Origin: Flavobacteriales bacterium UBA2306
GTDB taxonomy: Bacteria; Bacteroidota; Bacteroidia; Flavobacteriales; Weeksellaceae
Direction: 5' to 3'
NCBI GenBank assembly: GCA_002345565.1
Contig: DDVS01000002.1
Span: 603,605-667,604 of the forward strand
Length of the DNA: 64,000 nucleotides
Under the pieces are notes generated by a model. It was not told where the DNA came from. It searched no databases and was given only the letters and a program-made list of their open reading frames with translations. Shown in pieces: positions 37,109 through 45,574 of the stretch. Each line of letters opens with the position of its first letter. The stretch's first letter is position 1. A program made the position numbers and the translations under genes.

Positions 37109-39511
37109 ATGAAGATCAAATTGACCATTTGTTTACTGGCTTTTCTTAATTTTTATGAAGCGCAGGAAAATGTGACCTACCAAAAACCGTCTGCGGAAAT
37201 TTTGAAACTCGCAGATTACGACAGGCCGCCAAGTGTTTTAACCAATTCTAAAAAAAACTGGGTGGTTTTTGTTTATAGACCAACTTATAAAACCTTGAAT
37301 GACCTCAGCCAGCAGGAAATGAAATTGGGAGGATTAAGAATTAATCCGGTGACGAATATTTCAAGCACAATAACCTATTCTAACAACCTGAAGGTCCGTA
37401 AAATGAATGAAAAGACCGAAGTTCAAGTAAAAGGTCTTCCGCAAAATCCCAAAATTGCGAATACTAATTTCTCGCCGGACGAAAAGAAATTGGCATTTAC
37501 CAACACCACAGATAAAGGTGTAGAGCTTTGGGTAGTAGATCTGGAAACGGCCACCGCAAAAAAGCTGACTAAAGATCATCTCAACGCTAACTTATATTAT
37601 CCCTTTGTCTGGATGAAAGACTCTCAAAGTTTTCTGATCAAGGTAATCCCAGAAAACAGACCACCATTGATGGATGCTTCAAAAGATCTTCCTACAGGTC
37701 CCACTGTGTCCACAGCAGACGGAAAAGTTTCGCAAAACAGAACCTATCAGGATTTATTGAAGAATCCGCAGGATGAAAAGAATTTTGAAACCCTCACACA
37801 GTCAGAATTGTACCATGTGGATTTAGAGGGGAATCTTAAAAAGTTTAAAGACAAAGATATTTTCTATGCGCTCAGTTATTCTCCGGATGGCAATTATTTG
37901 ATGGCGACCACCATTAAAAAACCGTTTTCATATATTGTGCCTTTAAGCAGATTTCCTACAACTGCAACGGTTTATGATGCCAAAGGAAATGAAGTAAAAG
38001 TAGTCAACGAAATCCCTCTGAATGAAATTATGCCGAAAGGATTTTCATCCGTAAGAACAGGCAAAAGAGAGATGAGCTGGAGAGCAGATCAGCCGGCAAC
38101 TTTGGTCTTTGCGGAAGCTTTGGATGGAGGAGACCAGTCTAAAACTGTGGATTTCCGAGATGAAATTTTCACCTGGGAAGCGCCGTTTAATGCTGCACCA
38201 AAGTCTTTCTTCAAAACAAAACAGAGATATGAAGACACCAGCTGGACTAATAGCCATTACGCCATTGTATCCGAAGGTTGGTATGATACGAGAAATACAA
38301 AATCTTATCTCGTAGATCTCAATAACGGAAAATTTCAGGTAATCGAGGATAGAAATTATCAGGATGTCTATAATGATCCGGGAAGTTTTAACACCACAAA
38401 AAACCAATACGGATGGTATGTCATCGATATGAAAGACGATAAGTCTTATCTTATCGGAGCAGGATTTACCAAAGACGGGCAACATCCTTTTATCGATGAA
38501 ATGGATATGAAATCTCTAAAAAAGAAAAGACTTTACACCTCCAATCTTAAAGGGGCAAAAGAAGAAATCATCGATATTCTGGATGCTAAAAAAGGGGACG
38601 TTTTAACGCTGCAACAATCTGCAAGCTCCTATCCGAATTACTTCAGAAAAAATATTAAATCTAATAAATCGGAACCCGTAACCCAGTTTGCCAATCCTTT
38701 TGAAAGTATTAAAGATGTTTACAAAGAAGTGATTACTTACAAAAGAAACGACGGCGTTACGTTAACAGGAACGCTTTACCTCCCTGCAAACTACGACAGA
38801 AAGGCAAAAAAAGAAAAACTTCCGTTGTTAATTTGGGCCTATCCTACAGAATATAAGGATAAAAACACGGCAGGACAAAATACACAGAATCCAAACGATT
38901 TTACCTTCCCGTATTACGGATCTTTTGTTTATTGGACGGCAAAAGGTTATGCCGTTTTGGATGATGCAGCGTTCCCGATTATCGGTGAAGGGAAAACTGA
39001 GCCTAATGATACGTTTATCCCACAATTGGTTGCCAACGGAAAGGCGGCGATTGATGCGGTAGATCAGTTAGGCTACATCGACCGGACAAAAGTAGCTGTG
39101 GGAGGACATTCTTACGGTGCATTTATGACGGCCAATCTTTTAACCCATTCTAAAGATTACGCCTGCGGAATTGCCAGAAGTGGCGCGTATAACAGAACGT
39201 TGACGCCTTTTGGTTTCCAAAGCGAACAGAGAAATTACTGGGACGTTCCAGAAATTTACAATGCGATGTCTCCGTTTATGAATGCGGATAAAATGAAAAC
39301 TCCAATGTTGCTAGTTCATGGCGATGCAGACAACAATCCGGGGACTTTTACCTTGCAAACCGAAAGGTATTTCCAGGCTTTGAAAAATCTGGGAGCACCG
39401 GTGAGAATGGTACTGTTGCCGAAAGAAGCTCACGGCTATGTGGCTAAAGAAAATATTTTGCATTTGCTTTGGGAACAGGATCAGTTTCTGGAGAAATGTT
39501 TAAAGAAATAA
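37109..39511 (+). CDS. Exported S9-family prolyl oligopeptidase
   Basis: The 800-residue protein has a Sec signal (IKLTICLLAFLNFYEAQ), a beta-propeller domain over residues ~100-540 and a C-terminal alpha/beta-hydrolase. The nucleophile is in AVGGHSYGAFMTANLL (GHSYG), the Asp in VHGDADNNPGTF and the His in PKEAHGYVAKE. It should cleave peptides in the periplasm, probably after Pro or as a dipeptidyl/acylaminoacyl peptidase. It stands alone with its own terminator. Confidence 0.93.
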   Translation: MKIKLTICLLAFLNFYEAQENVTYQKPSAEILKLADYDRPPSVLTNSKKNWVVFVYRPTYKTLNDLSQQEMKLGGLRINPVTNISSTITYSNNLKVRKMNEKTEVQVKGLPQNPKIANTNFSPDEKKLAFTNTTDKGVELWVVDLETATAKKLTKDHLNANLYYPFVWMKDSQSFLIKVIPENRPPLMDASKDLPTGPTVSTADGKVSQNRTYQDLLKNPQDEKNFETLTQSELYHVDLEGNLKKFKDKDIFYALSYSPDGNYLMATTIKKPFSYIVPLSRFPTTATVYDAKGNEVKVVNEIPLNEIMPKGFSSVRTGKREMSWRADQPATLVFAEALDGGDQSKTVDFRDEIFTWEAPFNAAPKSFFKTKQRYEDTSWTNSHYAIVSEGWYDTRNTKSYLVDLNNGKFQVIEDRNYQDVYNDPGSFNTTKNQYGWYVIDMKDDKSYLIGAGFTKDGQHPFIDEMDMKSLKKKRLYTSNLKGAKEEIIDILDAKKGDVLTLQQSASSYPNYFRKNIKSNKSEPVTQFANPFESIKDVYKEVITYKRNDGVTLTGTLYLPANYDRKAKKEKLPLLIWAYPTEYKDKNTAGQNTQNPNDFTFPYYGSFVYWTAKGYAVLDDAAFPIIGEGKTEPNDTFIPQLVANGKAAIDAVDQLGYIDRTKVAVGGHSYGAFMTANLLTHSKDYACGIARSGAYNRTLTPFGFQSEQRNYWDVPEIYNAMSPFMNADKMKTPMLLVHGDADNNPGTFTLQTERYFQALKNLGAPVRMVLLPKEAHGYVAKENILHLLWEQDQFLEKCLKK

Positions 39512-39514
39512 ATG

Positions 39515-39545
39515 AAAATCTCGCTCATCGGCGAGATTTTTTTAT
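39515..39545 (+). terminator. Terminator after the S9 peptidase gene
   Basis: AAAATCTCGC (39515-39524) pairs perfectly with GCGAGATTTT (39531-39540), followed by T. Confidence 0.85.
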
Positions 39546-39580
39546 TAGAGTCTGTTTAAATTTAAAACAAAATATTTTTT

Positions 39581-39694
39581 ACCACATAGCCAGGTAGATT
39601 TTTTGTAAAATTAAAATTAAAATAAAATAGTAATCTTTCACTCTATTTTTTTTTCTATTTCAAGACTGTGTGTTAGAATTTCTATGGGTCTATG
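39581..39694. repeat. Palindromic dispersed repeat, copy 3 (decayed)
   Basis: ACCACATAG at 39581-39589 starts the element as in the other copies. The right end reads CTATGGGTCTATG (39682-39694), close to the CTATGGGACTATG of copy 1. The middle is AT-rich with no clear inner stem. From here to 39850 I see no gene. Confidence 0.45.
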
Positions 39695-39850
39695 AAGTTT
39701 CAATAACTTATAATCAGGCTCGGATATCTACATATTTTGCTTAAATGTTAATAGGACGAAGTCAAAGGATCCCGATTTTCACCCAAATTTCTAACCTATA
39801 GTTTCCAACTTCTAGCCTGCAAAAAAAATCTGATTCTGAGATAAAAAATG

Positions 39851-39858
39851 TATATTTG
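39851..39858 (+). promoter_or_regulatory. -7 box of the thiamine operon
   Basis: TATATTTG matches TAnnTTTG and ends six bases before the riboswitch, so the transcript would start at the first base pair of its P1 stem. Confidence 0.6.
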
Positions 39859-39864
39859 CTCTAC

Positions 39865-39940
39865 GCTTTAGGGGTATTCTGAAAAGAATTGAGAGAGTCC
39901 CTTTGAACCTGATACGGCTCACACCGACGTAGGGAAAAGC
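39865..39940 (+). ncRNA. TPP riboswitch (THI box)
   Basis: The conserved blocks are present in order: TTTAGGGGT (39867-39875), the stem region with GAGAGAGTCC, CTTTGAACCTGAT (39901-39913), the P4/P5 arm CGGCTCACACCG and CGTAGGGAA (39928-39936). GCTT/AAGC forms the closing P1. Bound thiamine diphosphate represses the downstream thiM-thiE-thiD-tenA genes. A short CATC/GATG hairpin with a T-rich tail at 39949-39970 could be the terminator part of the switch. Confidence 0.92.
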
Positions 39941-40012
39941 AGGAATGCATCTTTTGATGTTTTCTTTCTTATTCTATTTGTTTTCCTAAAGCTTATTTTA
40001 AATCAAAATTAA

Positions 40013-40810
40013 ATGGAAAACAACCTCTGGAATTACATTCAATCCGTAAAAAATCAATCGCCACTTGTTCATAATATCACCAATTTCGTGGTAATGAATA
40101 ATACTGCCAATGCGCTTTTGGCAGTCGGAGCTTCACCGATTATGGCTCACGCAAAATCTGAAATCAAAGAAATGGTCGCCATTTCGAATGCTGTCGTTAT
40201 CAATATCGGAACACTCGATGAATATTGGTCCGAATCAATGTTGATTGCTGCGGAAGAAGCTCAAAGACTCAATAAAACTTGGATTTTAGACCCAGTCGGA
40301 GCAGGCGCAACTTCATTCAGAGATGAGGTTTTGGCGAAGCTTTTACAATTCAAGCCAACCGTTATCAGAGGAAATGCTTCAGAAATTATCGCTTTAGCCA
40401 AAGCCAATAACACTGTTACAAAAGGAGTTGACAGTACGGTGGAAAGTAACGAAGCAATAAATGCAGCAAAATTACTTGTTGAAAACTATCAATTTGTAGT
40501 CTGTATTTCGGGCGCAACGGATATTATTATTGATGACAAAGAAACTTATTTTGTTGAAAACGGACATCCGTTAATGACCAAAGTAACAGGTTTGGGGTGT
40601 TCTGCTTCAGCAATTGTTGGAGCTTTTGCAGCAGTTGCTGAAAATAAAACCGAATCTACCGTTGCTGCAATGTCGCTTTTAGGAATTGCCGGAGAATTGT
40701 CTGAAAAGATTTCGAACGGACCGGGAAGTCTTCAAGTGAATATTTTGGATAAGCTTTATAATATTTCTGAACAGGAGTTTTTTGAAAACGTAAAAGTTTC
40801 TAAAAAATGA
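40013..40810 (+). CDS. thiM: Hydroxyethylthiazole kinase
   Basis: ThiM phosphorylates the thiazole alcohol salvaged from broken thiamine. The 265-residue protein has SPLVHNITNFVVMNNTANAL, GASPIMAH, WILDPVGAGATSFR, RGNASEI and VTGLGCSASAIVGAFAAV (anion hole and catalytic Cys region). It is the first gene under the TPP riboswitch and overlaps thiE by four bases. Confidence 0.94.
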   Translation: MENNLWNYIQSVKNQSPLVHNITNFVVMNNTANALLAVGASPIMAHAKSEIKEMVAISNAVVINIGTLDEYWSESMLIAAEEAQRLNKTWILDPVGAGATSFRDEVLAKLLQFKPTVIRGNASEIIALAKANNTVTKGVDSTVESNEAINAAKLLVENYQFVVCISGATDIIIDDKETYFVENGHPLMTKVTGLGCSASAIVGAFAAVAENKTESTVAAMSLLGIAGELSEKISNGPGSLQVNILDKLYNISEQEFFENVKVSKK

Positions 40811-41442
40811 GTGTAGTACAATCATTTCCTTATCAATTATATCTTGTCATTTCCGAAGCTGATTGTAAAGGACGAAACTTTCTTGAAGTTGCCGAACAAT
40901 CAATTTTAGGTGGTGTAGATATCATCCAATTACGGGAGAAAAATGCTTCCGACCAAGATTTTCTGCAAAAAGCAATTCGTCTGAAAGAAATTACCGATAA
41001 ATATGGAATTCCTTTAATCATTAATGATAATACTTTCGTAGCCAAAGAAGTCGATGCTTTCGGAATTCACGTTGGGAATAGTGATACTCAGCCAACAGTT
41101 TTGAGGGAAAATTCATTTCAAAATAAAATGATTGGTTATTCTATTGAGTATTTAGAACAACTTGAAAACCAGGAAACAATTGTTTCGGATTATTTGGGAA
41201 TCAGTCCGGTTTTCAGAACAGACACTAAAACCGATACCATAACAGTATGGGGATTGGAGGGTTTAATGAAAATCAGAAAACTGACGGAAAAACCATTGGT
41301 TGCCATTGGAAATATCCATTTAAAAAATGCCAGAACTGTGATGGATGCAGGAGCAAATTGCATCGCTGTAGTTTCAGAAATATGCAGTGCTGAAAATCCT
41401 CAAAAAGCGGCTTTTAATCTAAAAAACGAAATCAATAAATGA
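40807..41442 (+). CDS. thiE: Thiamine phosphate synthase
   Basis: ThiE joins HMP diphosphate with thiazole phosphate to give thiamine phosphate. The 211-residue TIM-barrel has GGVDIIQLREKNASD, PLIINDN, DAFGIHVGNSDTQP, DYLGISPVFRT and PLVAIGNIH. The HVG-x-S-D region differs slightly from the usual HLGQ(E/S)D, as in other Bacteroidota ThiE proteins. It lies between thiM (ATGA overlap) and thiD. Confidence 0.92.
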   Translation: MSVVQSFPYQLYLVISEADCKGRNFLEVAEQSILGGVDIIQLREKNASDQDFLQKAIRLKEITDKYGIPLIINDNTFVAKEVDAFGIHVGNSDTQPTVLRENSFQNKMIGYSIEYLEQLENQETIVSDYLGISPVFRTDTKTDTITVWGLEGLMKIRKLTEKPLVAIGNIHLKNARTVMDAGANCIAVVSEICSAENPQKAAFNLKNEINK

Positions 41443-41523
41443 AACGCCAAACGGAAAACATTTTTACTATGGAAAACAAAAATAGGCGTTCCATCTGACC
41501 TTAATAAAAAATAAAATTGACAG

Positions 41524-42357
41524 ATGAGACAATACAAATATCCATCAGTTCTCACGATTGCAGGTTTTGATGGAAGTGGAGGCGCAGGAATTCAGGCTGA
41601 TATAAAAACGATTTCAGCTTTGGGATGTTTTGCAACTTCGGTTTTAACGGCTTTGCCTGTTCAGAATACAATGGGCGTTCGAAATATATTTCCGATTCCT
41701 GTTCAGGCGGTTTCAGAACAGATTGAATCAATTTTAGATGACATTTTTCCTGATGCCATAAAAATAGGAATGGTTCACACGCCAGAATTGGCTGAAACCA
41801 TTGTGGAAACTTTAGCCAAATATAAAAAAGTACCGATTGTTTTTGATCCGGTAATGGTTGCGACAAGCGGACATCGGCTAATTGAAGAAGAAACCATTCA
41901 GACGATTATTGAAAAGCTTTTCCCAATTTCAGACATCATCACTCCGAATATGGATGAAGCTTCAATTTTAGCCAATATGGAAGTGAAAACTTTAGAGGAT
42001 ATGAAAATTGCCGGAAAAAACATCAAAAAATTAGGCTGTAAGCATATTCTGCTAAAAGGAGGACATCAAACTACTGAAAAAATTACCTCTCTATTTGATA
42101 GTGATAATGATGATTTTCAAACTTTTGAATCATTAAAATTAAATACAAAAAATACCCACGGTTCAGGCTGCACATTGTCATCTGCGATTGCTTCATTTAT
42201 CGCCCAAGGAAAATCCATAGATGAAGCTGTGGCTTTAGCCCAAAACTATGTTTCAGAAGCTATTCTTGAAGGAAGCAACGTCCAAACCGGAAAAGGAAAT
42301 GGTCCTTTGAATCACTTTTTTAATCCTCAAAAACTTATCAAGAATGAATTGGTCTGA
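41524..42357 (+). CDS. thiD: Hydroxymethylpyrimidine/phosphomethylpyrimidine kinase
   Basis: ThiD phosphorylates HMP twice to HMP diphosphate. The 277 residues show LTIAGFDGSGGAGIQADIKT, the substrate region ALPVQNTMGV, VFDPVMVATSGHRLI, ITPNMDEASIL, LLKGGH and the catalytic NTHGSGCTLSSAIASF. An 80-base gap separates it from thiE, and it overlaps tenA by 14 bases. Confidence 0.94.
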   Translation: MRQYKYPSVLTIAGFDGSGGAGIQADIKTISALGCFATSVLTALPVQNTMGVRNIFPIPVQAVSEQIESILDDIFPDAIKIGMVHTPELAETIVETLAKYKKVPIVFDPVMVATSGHRLIEEETIQTIIEKLFPISDIITPNMDEASILANMEVKTLEDMKIAGKNIKKLGCKHILLKGGHQTTEKITSLFDSDNDDFQTFESLKLNTKNTHGSGCTLSSAIASFIAQGKSIDEAVALAQNYVSEAILEGSNVQTGKGNGPLNHFFNPQKLIKNELV

Positions 42358-42994
42358 AAACGCCTGGAAATTAATAGAGAATATTTATAACGACATCATT
42401 GAAATGCCTTTTATTAAAGAATTATCAGATGGAACTTTAGACAAAGAAAAATTCCAGTTCTACATTGCTCAGGATTCTTTGTATCTGGAACATTTTGGAA
42501 GAACTTTAGCCTTGATAGGAAGTAAAGCGCATCAGATTGAAGATGCTTTGGCTTATATTAGATTTGCCGAAAATGCATTCGTTGTGGAAAATGCTTTGCA
42601 CGAATCTTATTTTAAAGAATTTGAGATTTCAGACAAAGGAATTTTAGAGCCTGTCTGTCATCATTACATTCATTTTTTGAGAAGTACAGCCGCTTTTGAA
42701 CCTGTTGAAGTGGCTTTGGCTGCGACTTTACCTTGCTTTTGGATTTATAAAGAAGTCGGAGATTACATTCTGAGTCTTGAAAAAACATCAGAAAATCCTT
42801 ATCAAAGCTGGATAGAAACTTACGGCGGAGAAGATTTTGCGGTTGCTGTGAAAACTGCCATCGAGATTTGCAACAAAGCCGCTGAAAACACAACTCCCGA
42901 AATAAGAAACCGAATGAATGAAGCTTTTATCACCGCTTCCAAACTCGAGTTTCAGTTTTGGCAGGCTGCTTATGATTTGACAATTTGGGAATAA
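42344..42994 (+). CDS. tenA: Thiaminase II (TenA)
   Basis: TenA hydrolyses aminopyrimidine breakdown products of thiamine to recover HMP. The 216-residue all-helical protein has FIKELSDGTLDKEKFQFYIA then QDSLYLEHFGR near the start, ATLPCFWIYKEVGDYI with the catalytic Cys, and ELEFQFWQAAY-type residues near the C terminus (KLEFQFWQAAYDL). It completes a salvage operon; thiC, thiG and thiH are not seen here. Confidence 0.93.
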   Translation: MNWSENAWKLIENIYNDIIEMPFIKELSDGTLDKEKFQFYIAQDSLYLEHFGRTLALIGSKAHQIEDALAYIRFAENAFVVENALHESYFKEFEISDKGILEPVCHHYIHFLRSTAAFEPVEVALAATLPCFWIYKEVGDYILSLEKTSENPYQSWIETYGGEDFAVAVKTAIEICNKAAENTTPEIRNRMNEAFITASKLEFQFWQAAYDLTIWE

Positions 42995-42999
42995 TTTAA

Positions 43000-43031
43000 A
43001 CCACAAAAGTCGCAAAAGTTTTGTGGTATTT
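43000..43031 (+). terminator. Hairpin after tenA
   Basis: ACCACAAAA (43000-43008) pairs perfectly with TTTTGTGGT (43019-43027) around GTCGCAAAAG. It follows the tenA stop by five bases. The T run behind is short, so it may be weak or a dispersed repeat of the CACAAAG type. Confidence 0.55.
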
Positions 43032-43113
43032 AAGCCCATCATCAGCTCATTTAATGTTATCATGATGAATTTATTACAAATGATGGAAATTCGTTCAAGA
43101 GCCTAAAAAGCTG

Positions 43114-43121
43114 TAACTTTG
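43114..43121 (+). promoter_or_regulatory. -7 box abutting mnmE
   Basis: TAACTTTG matches TAnnTTTG and ends five bases before the mnmE ATG, pointing to a leaderless or near-leaderless message. Confidence 0.5.
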
Positions 43122-43126
43122 CGGTT

Positions 43127-44512
43127 ATGAATCAGGATACCATCTGCGCATTAGCAACGGCCAACGGAATTGGCGCCATCGGAATTATAAGAGTTTCTGG
43201 GAATCAGTCTTTTGAAATTGTTAATAAGGTTTTTGAAGGTAAAAATCTGGAAAAAGTAGAATCTCATACGGTTCATTATGGTTTTATCAAAGATGAAAAT
43301 GAAACGATTGATGAAGTCATGATTTCTGTTTTTCATGCGCCGAAGACTTTCACGACGGAAAATTCTGTGGAGATTTCTTTCCATGGCTCGCCTTATATTG
43401 GGAAAAAAATCCTTGAAGTTCTGATTAAAAACGGAGCAAGAATGGCGAAAGCGGGCGAGTTTACAATGCGTGCTTTTATGAATGGTAGAATTGATCTTTC
43501 CCAAGCCGAATCTATTGCTGACCTGATTGCATCCGAAAACGAAGCTTCCAGAAAAGTCGCTCTTAATCAATTAAAAGGGGGAATTTCTAATGAGATTTCA
43601 TTCCTAAGAAATGATTTGCTCAACTTCACATCGTTAATAGAACTGGAGCTTGATTTTGCCGAGGAAGACGTTGAATTTGCCGACCGTTCTGCTTTAAAAA
43701 ACTTAATCTCAAATCTCGAATCCCAAATCTCAAATCTTATTTCAAGTTTCCAATACGGAAATGCCATTAAAAATGGAACTGCTGTTGCGATTATTGGTAA
43801 ACCAAATGCCGGAAAATCGACACTTTTAAATGCGCTTTTGAAAGAAGAAAGAGCGATTGTAAGTAATATTGCAGGCACAACCCGTGATACGATTGAAGAA
43901 ATTTTGGATATCAAAGGTCACGCCTTCCGATTGATTGATACAGCGGGTTTACGCGAAACATCGGACGAGATTGAAGCGATTGGCGTAAAAAAAGCCAAAG
44001 AGAAAGTAGAAAATGCAGAAATATTGGTTTATCTGGCAGATGCGGCAACGGAAGATTTTTCGGAAGATATTGAGATGATAAAGTCTCTTTTACGAGAAGA
44101 TTTGAAACTGATTATCTGTGCGACAAAAATTGATGAAGTGCTACCACCTCAATATGAAAAAATAGAACAGATCTTTAGAGATCAGGTTGTCCACGAATTC
44201 GATTTTATAAAAATATCCGCTGTAGAAAATCAGAATATTCAGGATCTTAAAAACGAGTTGTCTTCTTACGTAGAACAGTTGAAATCTGGCGAGAGCAACG
44301 TGGTGATTACCAATCAAAGGCATTATGAAGCCTTGCAAAAATCTTTAAATTCGGTAAAAAGCGTAGAAGAGGCCATGAATTCCCAAATTACAACAGAGCT
44401 ATTGGCTTATGAATTAAGGAATGCTTTGGAGTATCTCGGCGAAATCTCCGGAGAATTTACCAATGATGAAGTTTTGGGTAATATTTTTGGGAAGTTTTGT
44501 ATCGGAAAGTAA
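43127..44512 (+). CDS. mnmE: tRNA modification GTPase MnmE
   Basis: MnmE works with MnmG to build the 5-carboxymethylaminomethyl group at U34 of tRNA, using GTP, folate and a flavin. The 461 residues show the N-terminal TrmE fold (ICALATANGIGAIGIIRVSG), the G domain with GKPNAGKSTLLNALL, the GTTRDT switch, DTAGLRET and ATKIDEV, and the C-terminal FGKFCIGK. The last five codons are the att site for the island. Residues around 200 (NLESQISNLISS) are encoded by a dispersed TCAAATC-type repeat. Confidence 0.96.
   Translation: MNQDTICALATANGIGAIGIIRVSGNQSFEIVNKVFEGKNLEKVESHTVHYGFIKDENETIDEVMISVFHAPKTFTTENSVEISFHGSPYIGKKILEVLIKNGARMAKAGEFTMRAFMNGRIDLSQAESIADLIASENEASRKVALNQLKGGISNEISFLRNDLLNFTSLIELELDFAEEDVEFADRSALKNLISNLESQISNLISSFQYGNAIKNGTAVAIIGKPNAGKSTLLNALLKEERAIVSNIAGTTRDTIEEILDIKGHAFRLIDTAGLRETSDEIEAIGVKKAKEKVENAEILVYLADAATEDFSEDIEMIKSLLREDLKLIICATKIDEVLPPQYEKIEQIFRDQVVHEFDFIKISAVENQNIQDLKNELSSYVEQLKSGESNVVITNQRHYEALQKSLNSVKSVEEAMNSQITTELLAYELRNALEYLGEISGEFTNDEVLGNIFGKFCIGK
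44495..44512 (+). repeat. attL: MnmE 3' end used as island attachment site
   Basis: TTTTGTATCGGAAAGTAA encodes FCIGK and the stop codon. A near copy at 55997-56014 also encodes FCIGK and a stop. The shared core is TGTATCGG (44498-44505 and 56000-56007). SGI1 of Salmonella uses the same 3' end of trmE (mnmE) as attB. Confidence 0.75.
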
Positions 44513-44582
44513 TCGCTGATTTCTAAGTACCATAATACAACTATACAACCCGCATTAATAAAGGAAAATCAGAAAGTGTTAA

Positions 44583-44609
44583 TTGACATTTTCTGACATT
44601 TGTTGACAT
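44583..44609 (+). repeat. Three helically phased heptamers near attL
   Basis: TTGACAT (44583-44589), CTGACAT (44593-44599) and TTGACAT (44603-44609) are spaced exactly ten bases apart, one helix turn. They lie 70-100 bases inside the left end, where integrase arm sites or excisionase sites are usually found. An overlapping palindrome (TCAGAAAGTGT ... ACATTTTCTGA) lies just to the left. Confidence 0.6.
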
Positions 44610-44756
44610 ATTTTATACTACTAAATGTGATACTCCGTTGTTTTTAATCTCTAAAAAAATGAATTTTAGATACTCTAAGAGAAATTTAAACGGTAAATAA
44701 TCGTAGATACACGCAAATACCGCTAAATACAGGGAGAGATTATTAACATATAGAAA

Positions 44757-44767
44757 ATCGGAAAGTA
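44757..44767 (+). repeat. Second att-like site before the zinc-finger gene
   Basis: ATCGGAAAGTA repeats the MnmE end (44501-44511) exactly over 11 bases. It lies five bases before the ATG of the zinc-finger gene. In the right-hand copy the att core likewise lies directly before the zinc-finger relic, so this may be the original left end of the element. Confidence 0.5.
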
Positions 44768-44771
44768 TCAA

Positions 44772-45137
44772 ATGAGCAGTAACATTAGGATTGAGAAGAT
44801 TTGTATCTTTTGTAAAGAGAAATTCACCGCTAAAACGTTCTCTACAAAATATTGTTCTCATAAGTGTAATCAAAGAGATTATAAGAAGAAAGTTAAGGAG
44901 GAGAAATTCCAAAAATCAAAAGAAGAATTTCAAACAGAGGTAAAACTTAAACAACTCAAAGTGATTTCTATTGAAGATGTTCAGAAGAAAACATATCTCA
45001 CAATTAAAGAAGTTTGTTTGTTGATGAATATTTCTGAATCTACAATCAGAAAACTGATTAAGTATGGAGAACTGAAAACAACACGTGTTGGTAAGAAACA
45101 TTTCCTTTTGAAATCAGATTTGAATAATTTCAGTTGA
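44772..45137 (+). CDS. Zinc-finger plus helix-turn-helix protein (excisionase-like)
   Basis: The 121-residue protein has a treble-clef-like finger in residues 10-40: C-x2-C (ICIFC) and C-x3-C (YCSHKC), followed by NQRDYKKK. A Lys/Glu-rich linker and a MerR-like excisionase HTH (YLTIKEVCLLMNISESTIRK, ELKTTRVGKKHFLLKSDL) follow. Such genes sit at the ends of Bacteroidota islands beside an integrase and probably control excision. A decayed copy lies at 56022-56150, just past the right att copy. Confidence 0.8.
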   Translation: MSSNIRIEKICIFCKEKFTAKTFSTKYCSHKCNQRDYKKKVKEEKFQKSKEEFQTEVKLKQLKVISIEDVQKKTYLTIKEVCLLMNISESTIRKLIKYGELKTTRVGKKHFLLKSDLNNFS

Positions 45138-45526
45138 GATAATTCTTCAAACATTCAAAATTTCCGATGTAATAGATTCAAAAATCGGTTTTAAACAATT
45201 TTCAATGGAATTACACAGAGAAATGAATTAAAATTGTTGTAACTTCTTTAAAATCGTTAATGGTGTTTTGATTGTTATTTTCTTAATAGAAGTTGTTTCT
45301 TATTTCCTTTTTGTTAAAATTTTTGTTGATGCTCTATATACTTATATACCATTGAATATGAATATTTTTATAAGTATATATATTATATATAATATAAGAG
45401 GATATTTTTATTGTAGTAGTAGTAGTAGGGAGGAAATCAATTAAAAATAGTAGTAAATTAAGAGAAGAAATAAAGTAAATCAACCCAAATTTCCAAAAAA
45501 TCAAAAGAGGAACGAAAATTAAGGAG

Positions 45527-45574
45527 AAAATTTCAAACCGAAGAGGAGATTTCTTCTGTGAGGTTTGAAATTTT
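45527..45574. repeat. 13-bp perfect inverted repeat
   Basis: AAAATTTCAAACC (45527-45539) and GGTTTGAAATTTT (45562-45574) pair perfectly, and the 22-base loop contains a small GAAG/CTTC stem. It ends in T and could act as a terminator or as a protein site. Confidence 0.55.

Noticed and set aside
40013..40810. Possible gene fusion of thiM with thiE
   Set aside because: The two overlap only by ATGA and have separate starts; they are coupled but not fused.
41443..41523. Second riboswitch before thiD
   Set aside because: Only an AACGCC/GGCGTT inverted pair is present, without any conserved THI-box block.
45413..45427. CRISPR-like or phase-variable repeat (five GTA units)
   Set aside because: Too short, without spacers, and not within or just before a gene.
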